Positions 13,219-23,580 of a stretch of 64,000 nt of DNA are shown one piece after another. Positions within the stretch are counted from its first letter, which is position 1; every line of letters begins with the position of its first letter. The notes beneath the pieces were generated by a model. The model was not told the DNA's origin. It searched no databases and was given only the letters and a program-made list of their open reading frames with translations. The position numbers and the translations under genes were made by a program. The DNA is from Castanea sativa (lineage: Eukaryota; Streptophyta; Magnoliopsida; Fagales; Fagaceae), in NCBI RefSeq assembly GCF_040712315.1, contig NC_134014.1, positions 41,901,634 through 41,965,633 on the forward strand, written 5' to 3'.

Positions 13219-13975
13219 GATGCTGTTTGACATCCATTTTTAAACAATAATTTTTAATATTTAAACAACAAAAATACTTTTGACACATATTTTTATACCA
13301 CTCAAACACTTTTTTCACAGCACTAAAAATTGAATAATAATACTTAAACAATGCTACCTGATGGAGCACAAGTTCGTCAGTTGTAGTGAGGTCGTCCAGA
13401 CGGGACCAGACTGATGAATCACGGGTTCGTCAGTTATAGTGAGGTCATCCAAACGAGACTAGAGGTCTGCTTGTGTCGTGACGGAAGAAGAAATTCTCCG
13501 GAATGGTCACCGGTGTGGTGCCTGCCACAACGCCTCCGATGCCAAAGTTAGTACAAGGAAGTTTATAATAATAGACTATAAGAATGATTAGGAATATCTT
13601 GTAACTGTGTTCGTACCTTCTGTTGGCAATGCGTGGGCTTTATATATGTTGTTCTAGATTCTAGCCATTGTGGCAGTTATTGTGGCTTTAATGCCTCTTT
13701 TAATAACGCTTCTTGCTGAGTAATGGGGTTTTAATATGTCTACAACGGTTCGTCTAGCTGGTTCTGTAACCGTCCGTGGTGTTATTGGTGACATTGAATG
13801 ATCCTGCTATCCTCGTCAGTGACGTGTATACTTGTTTAGGCTCGTTTCAGAGAGCGGTCTCGTCAGTCCCATCAGATGCCTTAGTCTCGTCGGTAGTTGA
13901 GTTCGTCAGTCCCATCAGATGCCTTAGTCTCGTCGGTAGTTGAGTTCGTCAGTTCCATCACTACCAAACAGTATC
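13219..13975. mobile_element. MITE-like element split by a solo LTR
   Basis: The left end GATGCTGTTTG at 13219 and the right end CAAACAGTATC at 13965-13975 are inverted repeats of each other. Between them sits the solo LTR 13359-13960; without it, about 150 bp of AT-rich MITE-like sequence would remain. The TSD of the MITE itself is not clear. Confidence 0.45.
13359..13960 (-). mobile_element. Solo LTR, related to the nested Tat element
   Basis: A 602-bp segment beginning TGATGGAGC and ending TTCCATCA, with a perfect TSD CTACC (13354-13358 and 13961-13965). It shares the CCTCCGATG..AAAGTTAG block and the frequent CGTC words with the LTRs at 34085 and 43573, in the same orientation, so it comes from a related family. 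A 43-bp tandem duplication (starts 13861 and 13904) lies near its right end. Confidence 0.88.
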
Positions 13976-14110
13976 ATCTCTCTATTCAGAGGAAGCACGT
14001 GATTCCCCTGGCCCACCGCGACATAAATTTTGAACTCACTGTATATATGGTTTAACCTTGGAACTCAGCCTCTGATGAATAAACCTGAACTTTTCAACTA
14101 TTTCAGCCAC

Positions 14111-14144
<34 letters not shown>

Positions 14145-14517
14145 GTATGGGATTTCAGCCACTTATTTGGGGAAGGGATTAAAAAAGACAGATAGGTTAG
14201 TTGGCGGGTAGAACCTCCACATCTCACCCACCTACCGATATTCTAGAATTTTTAATCACTAAGGACAGAAACCCGTGAAATATAAAGTATAAACTCATAA
14301 ATTTCGAAGTTCATCAATCTTTGCACCATTCAACTGTTCCTGATATCATGAATTCGTGTCAGTTAGCGAAAAATTCAAAGTTATTAGACTAAAGTCTAAA
14401 GGCATCGGTGTGGTTACTCTGGTAGATAAACAATAAAGTTACCACGTTCATGACTGCAAGAAAAAGTAAAGGCTAAAGTGCAACTTTTATACTCACATTA
14501 CACTAGTATATATTATG
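13976..14517. other. Intergenic sequence, no gene seen
   Basis: AT-rich spacer between two solo LTRs. It contains a TTA microsatellite at 14111-14144 and nothing else I can support. Confidence 0.6.
14111..14144. repeat. (TTA)n microsatellite
   Basis: About eleven perfect TTA/ATT units. Confidence 0.9.
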
Positions 14518-15259
14518 TGTAAGCGCACAATTGCACCTGGTCCCAAGAACAGTTACGAGCTCAGGCCCAATGAGCCTTAAACAATATGAATTTGTAGAGT
14601 GTGGGCTTGGAACCCAGGTTAGAAGTGACTAAGGAATAATTGACAAGTCAAATTCTTAACACTTGAAAAGCAACAAAGAATATTGTAAATCAACCTCCTC
14701 GGACGTAGCCAAGAGTTGTTCTTATAGTATCTCTTGCCCTTTTCTTCTTTTTCTTTTTGATTACAAAAGTCCGTCTCCTTTTTCTCGTTCTAGGTTGCTC
14801 CTTAAATACTCTTCTTTGATACTTTGTACGCGTGTTCTAACTCTTAAATTTCAGATATTTCTTTTCTAAGTGCGCTTTGAATAGTAACGGAAAGTTTCTT
14901 CTCCACTGTTCAGGTGTCACTTCCCCATTAATGCGGCCAGTGTGGTAGGTGCAGGGTCTTTAATGCGGATGTGGCAGTCTTTACCTTTGGTATTTTCCTA
15001 ACATCGGCGCTTCCAGGACATTCAAGGGTTCACCCCTTTTAACCATTGGTCTTGGCCGTGTCATTCCCCAACCTTTACCATGAAGTCCTTGGTTCTCCAG
15101 TGTCCGTCCGAGGAGAAATCCACCCTCGGCTGTACTCTCGGGTCCTCGGCGTAAGAGCCGACCCGTAGTACTAACAAATTCCAAACCCAAGAGCAGGTCG
15201 GCCTTCCTTAGTATGGCCCAAAGGCCCACATTCCTATAAGGGTCTTTTTACTCCCCACA
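14518..15259 (-). mobile_element. Solo LTR, same broad family as the outer Tat element
   Basis: A 742-bp segment starting TGTAAGCGCACAATTGCACC and ending TACTCCCCACA, flanked by TTATG (14513-14517) and CTATG (15260-15264), a 5-bp TSD with one mismatch. The first 100 bp follow the LTR at 27163 closely (GGCCCAATGAGCCTTA, TTTGTAGAGTGTGGGCTT). No internal region is present. The open frames at 14663-14869 and 14981-15229 lie inside the LTR. Confidence 0.88.
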
Positions 15260-16142
15260 CTATGTACTTTCAGACATTACAGGCTACCAATTTTATTTTA
15301 TTTTTTTGTTTGGGGTAGAAAAGCTACCAATTTTCTCTACCTAATCAATCGCCTATTGGCTATTTCTTGCCGTGTGTATACAGTATACTGGGCATTCAGG
15401 GAAGAAAAATGCTTCTATGTTTTATAAAAAAAAATAAATTTGTGAAAGGAGGTGGTAATTACTAATCATTACTTTTAAAAAATTGAGACAAAAAGCAAAA
15501 AATATATTTGTTTTCAATTATTCTCTGGCGTACACCGAGCCCCACACAAAGGCCACATGTGAAAGGAGGTGGTATCTTGTATTCTTACGCGTAGCAATAC
15601 CCGACATGCATCTAAACACTTAGGCTGGGTCCCAGAATATCTTGTAATTTCTCCATTTTCTCTGTTAAAAAAAAATTTCACCATTTTGGGTTCATGGGCC
15701 CATCGGGGTATGTGATCTAGGTGTAGATAAGGTGCATATACGACAGCCTTGTAATTAAGTATTAAAAAAAAAAAAAAAGTTAGAAAAAATAGCCTTGATT
15801 AGCTTGTAGGTCTGATAAGAGTGTGGGGTCTGTATCAATTTGTCTGCAAAAGCTTAATAAAACATGGCAGACGAAGATAGAAAACAGAGGGGCATGGATA
15901 AAAAGCCGAAACACACGTGATGAAAGCTAATACTCCAGAGTCCACTCTCATTTCTTGCTTTCTTTTGCTAAGCTGTTTTCACTTTCTATTTTTGTCCTAA
16001 ACGTAATCATTCAAAGAATCAGACAAGCACCCATCTTCCTTTACTGGCTCTCTCTATCAATCTATCATAGCTGTACTCACCATTGGGAAAACTTCTTTAT
16101 CTACTTCCTGGGTCTCTCTTCCTTGATCTCAGGGAGCGAAGC
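15260..16142 (+). promoter_or_regulatory. Upstream region of the subtilase gene
   Basis: About 880 bp between the solo LTR and the subtilase start, presumably holding its promoter and 5' UTR. A palindromic G-box CACGTG lies at 15914-15919, 224 bp before the ATG. No convincing TATA box was found. The 65-codon frame at 15955-16152 overlaps the presumed leader and is not supported as a gene. Confidence 0.45.
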
Positions 16143-18461
16143 ATGCCACTAAAGATGATGAAAACAACGTTAAAGACTTTCGTTATTAATGTCTTGCTTC
16201 TGTGTCTCTGCCACGTGTCCACGGCAGCGGTGGTGAAGAGCAAGGAGCAACAAAGATGGACTTACATAGTCCACATGGCCAAATCCGAAATGCCGGCCAG
16301 TTTCGAGCACCACTTACACTGGTACGACTCGTCTCTCAAATCGGTTTCAGACTCGGCCGAAATGATTTACACCTATGACAACGTCATCCACGGCTTCTCC
16401 ACGAGATTAACGGCCAAGCAAGCCCAATTGCTCGAAAGCCAACCGGGAATTCTGTCCGTGTTGCCTGAACTGAAATACGAGCTTCACACAACTCGAACCC
16501 CTCAGTTTCTTGGCCTCGACAAGAACCCCGCTTTACTCCCTGAGTCAAGCTCGGAAAGTGATGTCATTATCGGAGTTTTAGACACCGGAGTTTGGCCGGA
16601 GAGCAAGAGCTTCGACGACACTGGGCTCGGACCCATACCCAGTAGCTGGAAAGGTGATTGTGAATCGGGAACCAACTTCACAGCCTCAAACTGCAACCGC
16701 AAATTGATCGGCGCGAGGTACTTCTCCAAAGGCTACGAAGGCACTTTAGGTCCAATTGACACAAGCAAAGAATCCAGATCGCCTCGAGACGATGACGGCC
16801 ATGGCACACACACATCAACCACAGCAGCTGGATCGGTAGTGAATGACGCGAACCTTTTCGACTACGCGAAAGGGACGGCGCGTGGGATGGCCACGCGCGC
16901 CCGTGTTGCCGCCTACAAAGTCTGCTGGCTGGGAGGTTGTTTTAGCTCCGATATTTTAGCGGCCATGGAAAAAGCCATCGAGGACAACGTTAATGTTATC
17001 TCCATGTCTCTTGGCGGTGGAATGTCTGATTATTATAGAGACAGTGTCGCAATTGGAGCTTTCTCGGCAATGGAGAAAGGAATTTTCGTATCGTGCTCAG
17101 CTGGAAATGCGGGTCCCAGTTCATACAGTTTATCAAACCAAGCACCATGGATCACCACCGTAGGTGCAGGCACAATAGATCGTGATTTCCCAGCGTACGT
17201 TAGCCTCGGCAATGGCAAAAACTTCTCCGGCGTTTCACTCTACAAAGGAAACTCTTTGCCCGGAAAATTATTGCCGTTTGTGTATGCAGGTAATGCAAGC
17301 AATGCCACGAATGGGAACTTGTGCATGATCGGCACTTTGATACCACAAAAAGTTGCAGGAAAAATCGTGTTGTGCGATCGCGGCGTAAACTCCAGGGTTC
17401 AGAAAGGATCTGTGGCTAAAGACGCCGGTGCATTGGGTATGGTTTTGGCTAACACCGCCGCAAACGGTGAAGAGTTGGTGGCTGATGCTCATCTCTTACC
17501 AGCCACGGCGGTGGGCGAGAAAAACGGTGATATCATAAAGAGTTATTTGTTCGCTGATCCCAATCCAACGGTGACGATTTTATTCGAAGGCACTAAGGTT
17601 GGGATTGAGCCTTCACCGGTGGTCGCAGCGTTCAGTTCGAGAGGTCCGAATTCAATCACGCAGGAGATACTGAAGCCAGACGTTATAGCGCCAGGTGTCA
17701 ACATCTTAGCGGGATGGTCAGAGAATGTGGGTCCTACAGGGTTGTCCATTGATGACAGACGCGTGGGGTTTAATATAATTTCGGGAACATCGATGTCTTG
17801 CCCACACGTGAGTGGGCTCGCGGCGCTTGTCAAGGCTGAGCACCAAGATTGGAGCCCGGCGGCGATTCGCTCCGCCCTTATGACCACGGCGTACACTGCA
17901 TACAAGAATGGCCAAAAATTACTGGACGTTTCTACTGGGAAACCAGCCACACCCTTCGACTATGGGTCCGGACACGTGGACCCCATATCAGCCCTTGATC
18001 CAGGACTAGTCTACGATTTGACGGCCGATGATTACTTAAACTTCGCTTGCGCGTTAAAATACAATGCTGCACAGATTACTAGTTTGGCTGGGAGAAATTT
18101 CACGTGCGATGCTAGCAAAACGTACAGTGTTACTGACCTTAATTATCCTTCTTTCTCTGTGGTTTTGACTGGTACTGGTAGTGTTGGTAATGGGTCTACT
18201 GTGCCTAAGTACACACGAACTGTTACTAATGTGGGTTCACCTGGGACGTACAAGGTTTCAATCTCATCAGAGAGTCCATTGGTTAAGATTCGAGTTGAGC
18301 CTGAATCGTTGAGTTTCATTGCAAACAATGAGAAGAAGTCTTACACTGTTACATTCACTACAACGGGTTCGCTGCCATCGAATTCGAATAGCTTTGCTCG
18401 TTTGGAGTGGACAGATGGGAAACACACCGTTGGGAGTCCTATAGCTTTTAGCTGGACTTGA
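16143..18461 (+). CDS. SBT1.7: Subtilisin-like serine protease, SBT1.7/ARA12-type
   Basis: Single-exon gene of 772 residues, the usual length for plant SBT1 proteases. A hydrophobic signal peptide (about 1-29) predicts secretion to the cell wall. It is followed by an I9 prodomain (TYIVHMAK...YTYDNVIHGFS), the S8 domain, an inserted PA domain (AGKIVLCDRG...) and a C-terminal Fn3-like domain. The catalytic triad is complete: D147 in VLDTGVWPE, H220 in DDDGHGTHTS, S550 in SGTSMSCPH, with the oxyanion Asn322 in SAGNAGP. The family matures itself by removing the prodomain and then cleaves wall or peptide substrates; in Arabidopsis ARA12/SBT1.7 acts in seed-coat mucilage release. The sequence closely resembles that subfamily from memory, but orthology is inferred. 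The frame opens at 16083; I chose 16143 because the signal peptide follows it directly. Confidence 0.95.
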   Translation: MPLKMMKTTLKTFVINVLLLCLCHVSTAAVVKSKEQQRWTYIVHMAKSEMPASFEHHLHWYDSSLKSVSDSAEMIYTYDNVIHGFSTRLTAKQAQLLESQPGILSVLPELKYELHTTRTPQFLGLDKNPALLPESSSESDVIIGVLDTGVWPESKSFDDTGLGPIPSSWKGDCESGTNFTASNCNRKLIGARYFSKGYEGTLGPIDTSKESRSPRDDDGHGTHTSTTAAGSVVNDANLFDYAKGTARGMATRARVAAYKVCWLGGCFSSDILAAMEKAIEDNVNVISMSLGGGMSDYYRDSVAIGAFSAMEKGIFVSCSAGNAGPSSYSLSNQAPWITTVGAGTIDRDFPAYVSLGNGKNFSGVSLYKGNSLPGKLLPFVYAGNASNATNGNLCMIGTLIPQKVAGKIVLCDRGVNSRVQKGSVAKDAGALGMVLANTAANGEELVADAHLLPATAVGEKNGDIIKSYLFADPNPTVTILFEGTKVGIEPSPVVAAFSSRGPNSITQEILKPDVIAPGVNILAGWSENVGPTGLSIDDRRVGFNIISGTSMSCPHVSGLAALVKAEHQDWSPAAIRSALMTTAYTAYKNGQKLLDVSTGKPATPFDYGSGHVDPISALDPGLVYDLTADDYLNFACALKYNAAQITSLAGRNFTCDASKTYSVTDLNYPSFSVVLTGTGSVGNGSTVPKYTRTVTNVGSPGTYKVSISSESPLVKIRVEPESLSFIANNEKKSYTVTFTTTGSLPSNSNSFARLEWTDGKHTVGSPIAFSWT

Positions 18462-18761
18462 TAGGAAGTATAAGAGAGATAGGAGGAGGAGGAGGAGCTT
18501 GAATTTGTTACACGCTCAAAGAAGGGTGTGTGATTATTGGTTGCTTTTTTAAATTTCTGAAAATTGTAATGTTTATTGTTTCGATTTAGTGTTTGATATT
18601 GTTATCTGAGAGAGAAAATTACAACCTGTGAAATGGGGTTGTTTTCTTTCTCGGTGTACAGTACGTACGTTCTTGATGATAATTTATATGTATGAATGTC
18701 TAGTGAATTGATGAACACTAAATTCTATATATTTGATTTGTCGAATATATTTTGGATTCTT
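18462..18761 (+). other. Subtilase 3' flank
   Basis: AT-rich sequence after the subtilase stop, probably its 3' UTR, running up to the TTA target site of the PIF/Harbinger element. No other feature seen. Confidence 0.5.
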
Positions 18762-19129
18762 TTAGGCTGCGTTTGGTTCGACAGTAAATCAGTTTCAGAA
18801 AATATTTTACACATTTGTGTGTGTTTGGTAGCAACTGAAAATTTGGTCAAACTGAAAATCACTTACCCTTTGACTGTAAAATACCCCTTCTCACCCGTAA
18901 AACAATTTCCGTTTCTATTTTACCTTTAATTTATTTCCGGCTCTCACGCACTCTCTCGGGTTCTCGCACTCTCCCTCGCGCCAGTCGAGCTCCACCCTCT
19001 CCCTCACGCCAGTCCGAGCTCAACCGTCTCCCTCATGCCAGTCCGAGCTCCACCCACAATCCGACGAGCGCCGCCACTCTCCCACGGTGAGTTTCCTCCA
19101 CTGTTTCTCATCATTTCAGTCTGACCCAG

Positions 19130-19340
19130 CCTCTACAACAGCCGATCCACACACCTACGACCCACACACCTCCAACCCACACACCTACGACCCACACATC
19201 TTGGACCCACCCTCTATAAAAGCCGATCCACCCACCTCTAACCCACACTCTACAAAACCCGATCCACCCACCTCCGACCCACACTCTACAAAACCTGATC
19301 CACCCACGTTCGACCCGCACACCTCCGACCCACCCTTTAC
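19130..19340 (+). repeat. Pro/His/Asp-coding minisatellite in the Harbinger element
   Basis: Roughly 15-bp units related to CACACCTACGACCCA are repeated about a dozen times with variation. They stay open for 108 codons in the frame 19087-19413 (repeats such as DPHTYDPHTS). The repeat lies between the left TIR and the transposase. Whether it is translated is unknown. Confidence 0.7.
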
Positions 19341-19373
19341 AAATGCTACTCTCACTATGGGGGTTGATCCGAT

Positions 19374-19397
19374 CTATATATATATATATATATATAT
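19374..19397. repeat. (AT)n microsatellite
   Basis: A perfect AT run inside the palindrome GATC(TA)nGATC in the 5' part of the Harbinger element. Confidence 0.9.
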
Positions 19398-20159
19398 AGA
19401 TCGGTTGATATAAATATATATATTTATTAAATTATTTAATTAAATACATATTATGTTGTGATGGTATTATGTTGTGTACGTTGTTGATGGCTATGGCGCT
19501 ACAAAAATATATGTGCATAAATTTTGATACTCGTTATGACTGTGATTTGTGAACTACCTAATTAATGTATATGGCACCTTGTGAATACTGTGGACACACT
19601 ACCACAGTGGTTGTGTTTTTTTCCTTGATCTTGAACTGGGCTTGTTATAACATTTATGTGAATTTGAATTGTTTAACAAACTTTGAACATGGTTGTATAT
19701 ACTGATTGTGTTAGAGATCATGGGTGTTGTGTTGGTTGACAGGGTGTGCTTTGCTGTTTTCTGTTTGTGGCTGTTTTTATATACTGCGTAATCAATATTA
19801 TGTTTGTTTACATACCTCTTAGACCACAGTGTTTGTGATTTTTTAGATGAAGAAAAAAACCAAAGCAACAGTTCTTGCCTTAGTTGCATCTGTCCTCCTT
19901 ATGGGGTTGCATTGGTAAGGAAATTGCGATGTAGACGACTGCCTAGGGTGCCTTATGTTAATCATGCAGCCAAAAAAGAGCATTACATAAATAGTATTCT
20001 GAATGGAAGTGAGTGACTTTGTGTTAGTCAAATTAGGATGAAGCCTATAGTTTCCACCACTTATGTCACATCCTCACTGAGGGGGAGCATATACGCCCGA
20101 CTACACACATGTCCGTTATGGAGCAAGTGCTAATTTTTTGACACATTATTAATCATAAT

Positions 20160-21194
20160 GTGAGGTTTCGTGTAATTAGTAGTCGGTTCTATAGATCGAT
20201 TGAGACTGTTCATAGATACTTCAATGTCGTCCTTAGGGGGGTCCTGAAATTATATAGAGCTCTAATAAGACTGCCTAGCGAAGATACACCCTCAGAGATA
20301 AGGGATAGCAGAAGGTTCTACCCAAATTTTAAGGTAAATATTGCGACTTGTGTATATGTGTAAATTGTGAAGATTTGTGTAATTTTAAACCATTATGTCT
20401 GTCGAAAATTAGGATTGTGTTGGAGCGATAGATGGTACACATGTTCGTGCATCTGTGCCACCTGAAATACAAGGAAGGTTTGGTGGTCGCAAAGGTGGAA
20501 CCACGCAAAATGTGTTAGCTGCCATTAGTTTTGAATTGAATTTCATTTATGTATTGGCTGGATGGGAAGGTAGTGCACATGATTCATGTGTATTAAATGA
20601 TGCATTTGCTAGGCCAGGGGGTTTTCAATTACCTCAGGTATTATAGGATTACTTCACATTTTGAATTTATTAGTTTAATAAATTTTGTGCATTTTTCTAA
20701 GCATAGTAGTGATTTGGTTTTATTTTTGAATATATGTAGGTAAGTATTATCTTGGTGATGCTGGGTATGGTAATAAAAATGGAATTTTGTCACTCTATCG
20801 GAGTGTGCGATATCACTTGAAAGAGTTTAGTGATTGTCCTCCTGAGAATGAATAAGAATTGTTCAACCTCCGACACTCTTCCTTGAGAACTACCATTAAG
20901 CGAGAGTTTGGAGTGTTGAAGAAACGTTTTCAAGTGTTGGATGCAGAACCATTTTGGTCTTTTGAAACCCAAGTGAAAGTAGTGTTAGCATGTTGTGTGA
21001 TTCATAATCACATTATAGGGGTTGATCCTATTGACTATATTATGAAAGCTGCAATGAACCAAGTAGAGTCTAGTGGCTCCCAACAAGAAACACAGTCACG
21101 TCAAGACTCCATTGAAGACAGTAGATTGTGGAATGCTAAGAGAGATGAGATATGCCAAGTTATGTGGTCTGATTATACCAGGAGTGGAGAGTAG
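20160..21194 (+). pseudogene. PIF/Harbinger DDE transposase (DDE_Tnp_4), broken
   Basis: Probable exons at about 20160-20333, 20413-20637 and 20740-21194, separated by short introns with GT...AG borders. The second exon holds the first Asp (GAIDGTH) and the second Asp (GWEGSAHDS); the third holds GDAGY and the Glu of KREFGVLKKRF, so all three catalytic acids are present. The enzyme would cut and paste the element at TTA sites together with the Myb-like partner. An in-frame TAA at about 20853 (PENE*ELFN) interrupts the last exon, the last acceptor is off by one base from the expected frame, and upstream sequence back to about 19800 has several stops. Hence annotated as a pseudogene. Confidence 0.82.
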
Positions 21195-21461
21195 TACTTT
21201 ATTTAGATTTATATGATTGTCATATGTACTGTATTTTTGTTTTTTGTTTGGTCAATCTATTTACTATAGACTTCTGCTGGTGTAAGGATAATTATTTTCA
21301 ACAATACATTGTTATTTCCAGTAGTTGTTTCGTTCTGTTGTGCACATCTCTAATCGTGGTTGTATGTGTGTTTGATTTGTTGTTCATATGCACAGTAATT
21401 TGTAAATGCTACTCCCATTATTAAATGCTAGTCTCACTATACAATTATCATATGTAGTAAT

Positions 21462-22705
21462 GTCGAAAGGGAAAGAAAAGGTGGGCAGTAAGTAGTTCTG
21501 ATGGTTGGCGCCAATGCACACGACCATGCTAACTGTACTTGCTGAAGAGGCCGCGAAGGGCAACAAGCCCTCTAACACTTTTAAGCCCGGTTCCTTCGCT
21601 ACTGTCGCCAAGGCGATATCTGAACAATTTGGGGTCGAGTGCCACCCCTCGTATATTGAGAATCGGATGCGTACTTTAAGGACAATGTGGACTACCATTC
21701 AAACTCTTCAAAAGAAGAGTGGGTTTGGCTGAAATGATAACTTAAAAATGATCACGTGCGATGCCAAGACGTACTAGGAGGAAATTATGATATGGCTTCC
21801 AACTATATTTTCTTAATATAAATGATAATATATTTTTTTGGCTTTTATAATCTATGAATTGAAAACAAGACAAGGCTGACTTAGTACCCTCTTTATATGA
21901 AAATTATAGTGTCATTCTTTTTAGGATTCCATTGCTTTTCAAATGTAACTTTCATGTGAGGATCTATTGTAAAATCTAGTGTTAGCATTTGTGCATTGTA
22001 TTTTCTATTGTTCTTATCCCATAAATCATGGGTTATATCTCTTGTGGTAATAACAGCTTTTTTTTTTTGTTTATCATTCATATAAATCATCTAATGATAT
22101 CTATATTGAATTGAATATTGAATTTATGAGTGAAGTGATTATTGCATTGTTATTGTATGTTCCTTTCTCCCTTACAGGCGCATCATAAGCATGCTAATTT
22201 TTTGAATAAGAAGATAGAGATATACGATGAGTTGGCCATTGTAGTGGGTAAGGATTTGGTCACAGGTAGCTTTGCTAAGTCATATGTTAATATTGACACA
22301 GAGTAAGACAATGCGGAAAGCACTAAGATGGTGGCTGACAATGAAGAGGATGGTGTGGTGGATAAAGGGAAGAATGTGGTAGAATCATCCACCATTGGGT
22401 CCACAATTTCGAAGTCCCGCAAAAGAGGCCGTGCACCTCCCTCTGATGATAGTATTTTGACTGATCTGTCTAATCAGCTTAAGGAAATTGCTGTGGCCTT
22501 GAAAAAAATCAACCGGGGGCCTGTTGATTTTAATAGTCTTTACTCTGAGGTGATGGCTATGGCGGTGGATGAGTATAGTGAAGATATGCTCGCAACTGCC
22601 TTTGACCATCTGTGTGAAAATAAGAAGCTAGCTAGGAGATTTCTGGCCAAGAATGCTAAGCTGAGGAAGCTTTGGATGGATAGTTATTTGTTCACTCGAC
22701 TCTGA
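21462..22705 (+). pseudogene. Myb/SANT-like second protein of the Harbinger element, broken
   Basis: The frame at 21505-21732 encodes a Myb/SANT-like DNA-binding domain (TVLAEEAAKGNKP..FKPGSFATVAK), the type PIF/Harbinger elements use to bring the transposase to DNA and into the nucleus. Stops lie just upstream (about 21491-21497) and downstream (about 21731). The C-terminal part reads open at 22328-22705, with a basic SRKRGR stretch and a final domain ending WMDSYLFTRL. The lost frames between the two parts show decay. Confidence 0.72.
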
Positions 22706-23580
22706 ATTGTCTATTTGGTGTTGATTGTGATGGTAGTAGCTTTAGGGATTGTGGGTGATGTAGTGCTAGCATTCACCTAACATTTTATTATATATGTAAC
22801 AATTGTATTATTGGTAAACAGGCTATCTATGTATTTGTAACCTGTAGGATGCGAACTCTTTTGTATTATTGGGACGATACGATTGCCTAAGTTATGTATG
22901 GTGACTTTAAGCATGTAGGGCACATGTGTCTTGTTCAGATACCACGTGTAGGTATCGATTTTGTACACCATGGACGTGTAATGCTAATGGTGACAGTACA
23001 TTATATGCGTTTTGATATAAATATTATGGGTATATTCAGATGCTCTTTGTTAATGTTGAAGTCGATGATTATTTTTAGATGCTCTTTGCAAATGTTGAAG
23101 TGGATGATTATTTGTGTGCTATTACAAGTTTGTCTAGGCAATGCAAGTGTTTATTTGTAAGGCATTTCATATTTTCTGTGAAATGTGTGAACAAACCAAA
23201 CATGGGAAAATGAATACAGTAAAATGAATTTCGAGGTAGCTAAACAATGGAATCCATTTTCTGCCCTATTTTCCATGGTGCAACCAAATAGCCTAAATAC
23301 ATTTTCTTTACGGGAAAATATTTTCCCTTGAAATTATTTTCCGCTCTGAATTGATTTACCGTCGAACCAAACACAGCCTTAGTGTTATTGATTATTTCTT
23401 TTCACTTTCCACGAAATGAGAAAAAGTAATAGAAGACAAATTTTTGTGACATAGATATTGTATTGTTGAGATTTAATTCATTGCTACCAGTTGCATAACA
23501 GCTAGTAGTCTGTAACTTAATTTCTTGCTTTCGTGACCCAAACATAAACAGCTGTTGCTTGTTCTGAATCTTATGATACT

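Larger units (their letters stand above)
18765..23378 (+). mobile_element. PIF/Harbinger DNA transposon (about 4.6 kb)
   Basis: Delimited by near-perfect terminal inverted repeats beginning GGCTGYGTTTGGTTCGAC and by the 3-bp TSD TTA (18762-18764 and 23379-23381), both typical of PIF/Harbinger. It carries the two genes expected of the superfamily, a DDE transposase and a Myb/SANT-type protein, both on the plus strand and both with stop codons. It also contains a CCAMCC-rich minisatellite (19130-19340) and an AT microsatellite (19374-19397). The size is usual for an autonomous element, but this copy looks defective. Confidence 0.93.

Noticed and set aside
16502..18328. Several open frames of 60-135 codons antisense to the subtilase
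   Set aside because: Shadows of the GC-richer subtilase coding strand; no domain or promoter evidence.
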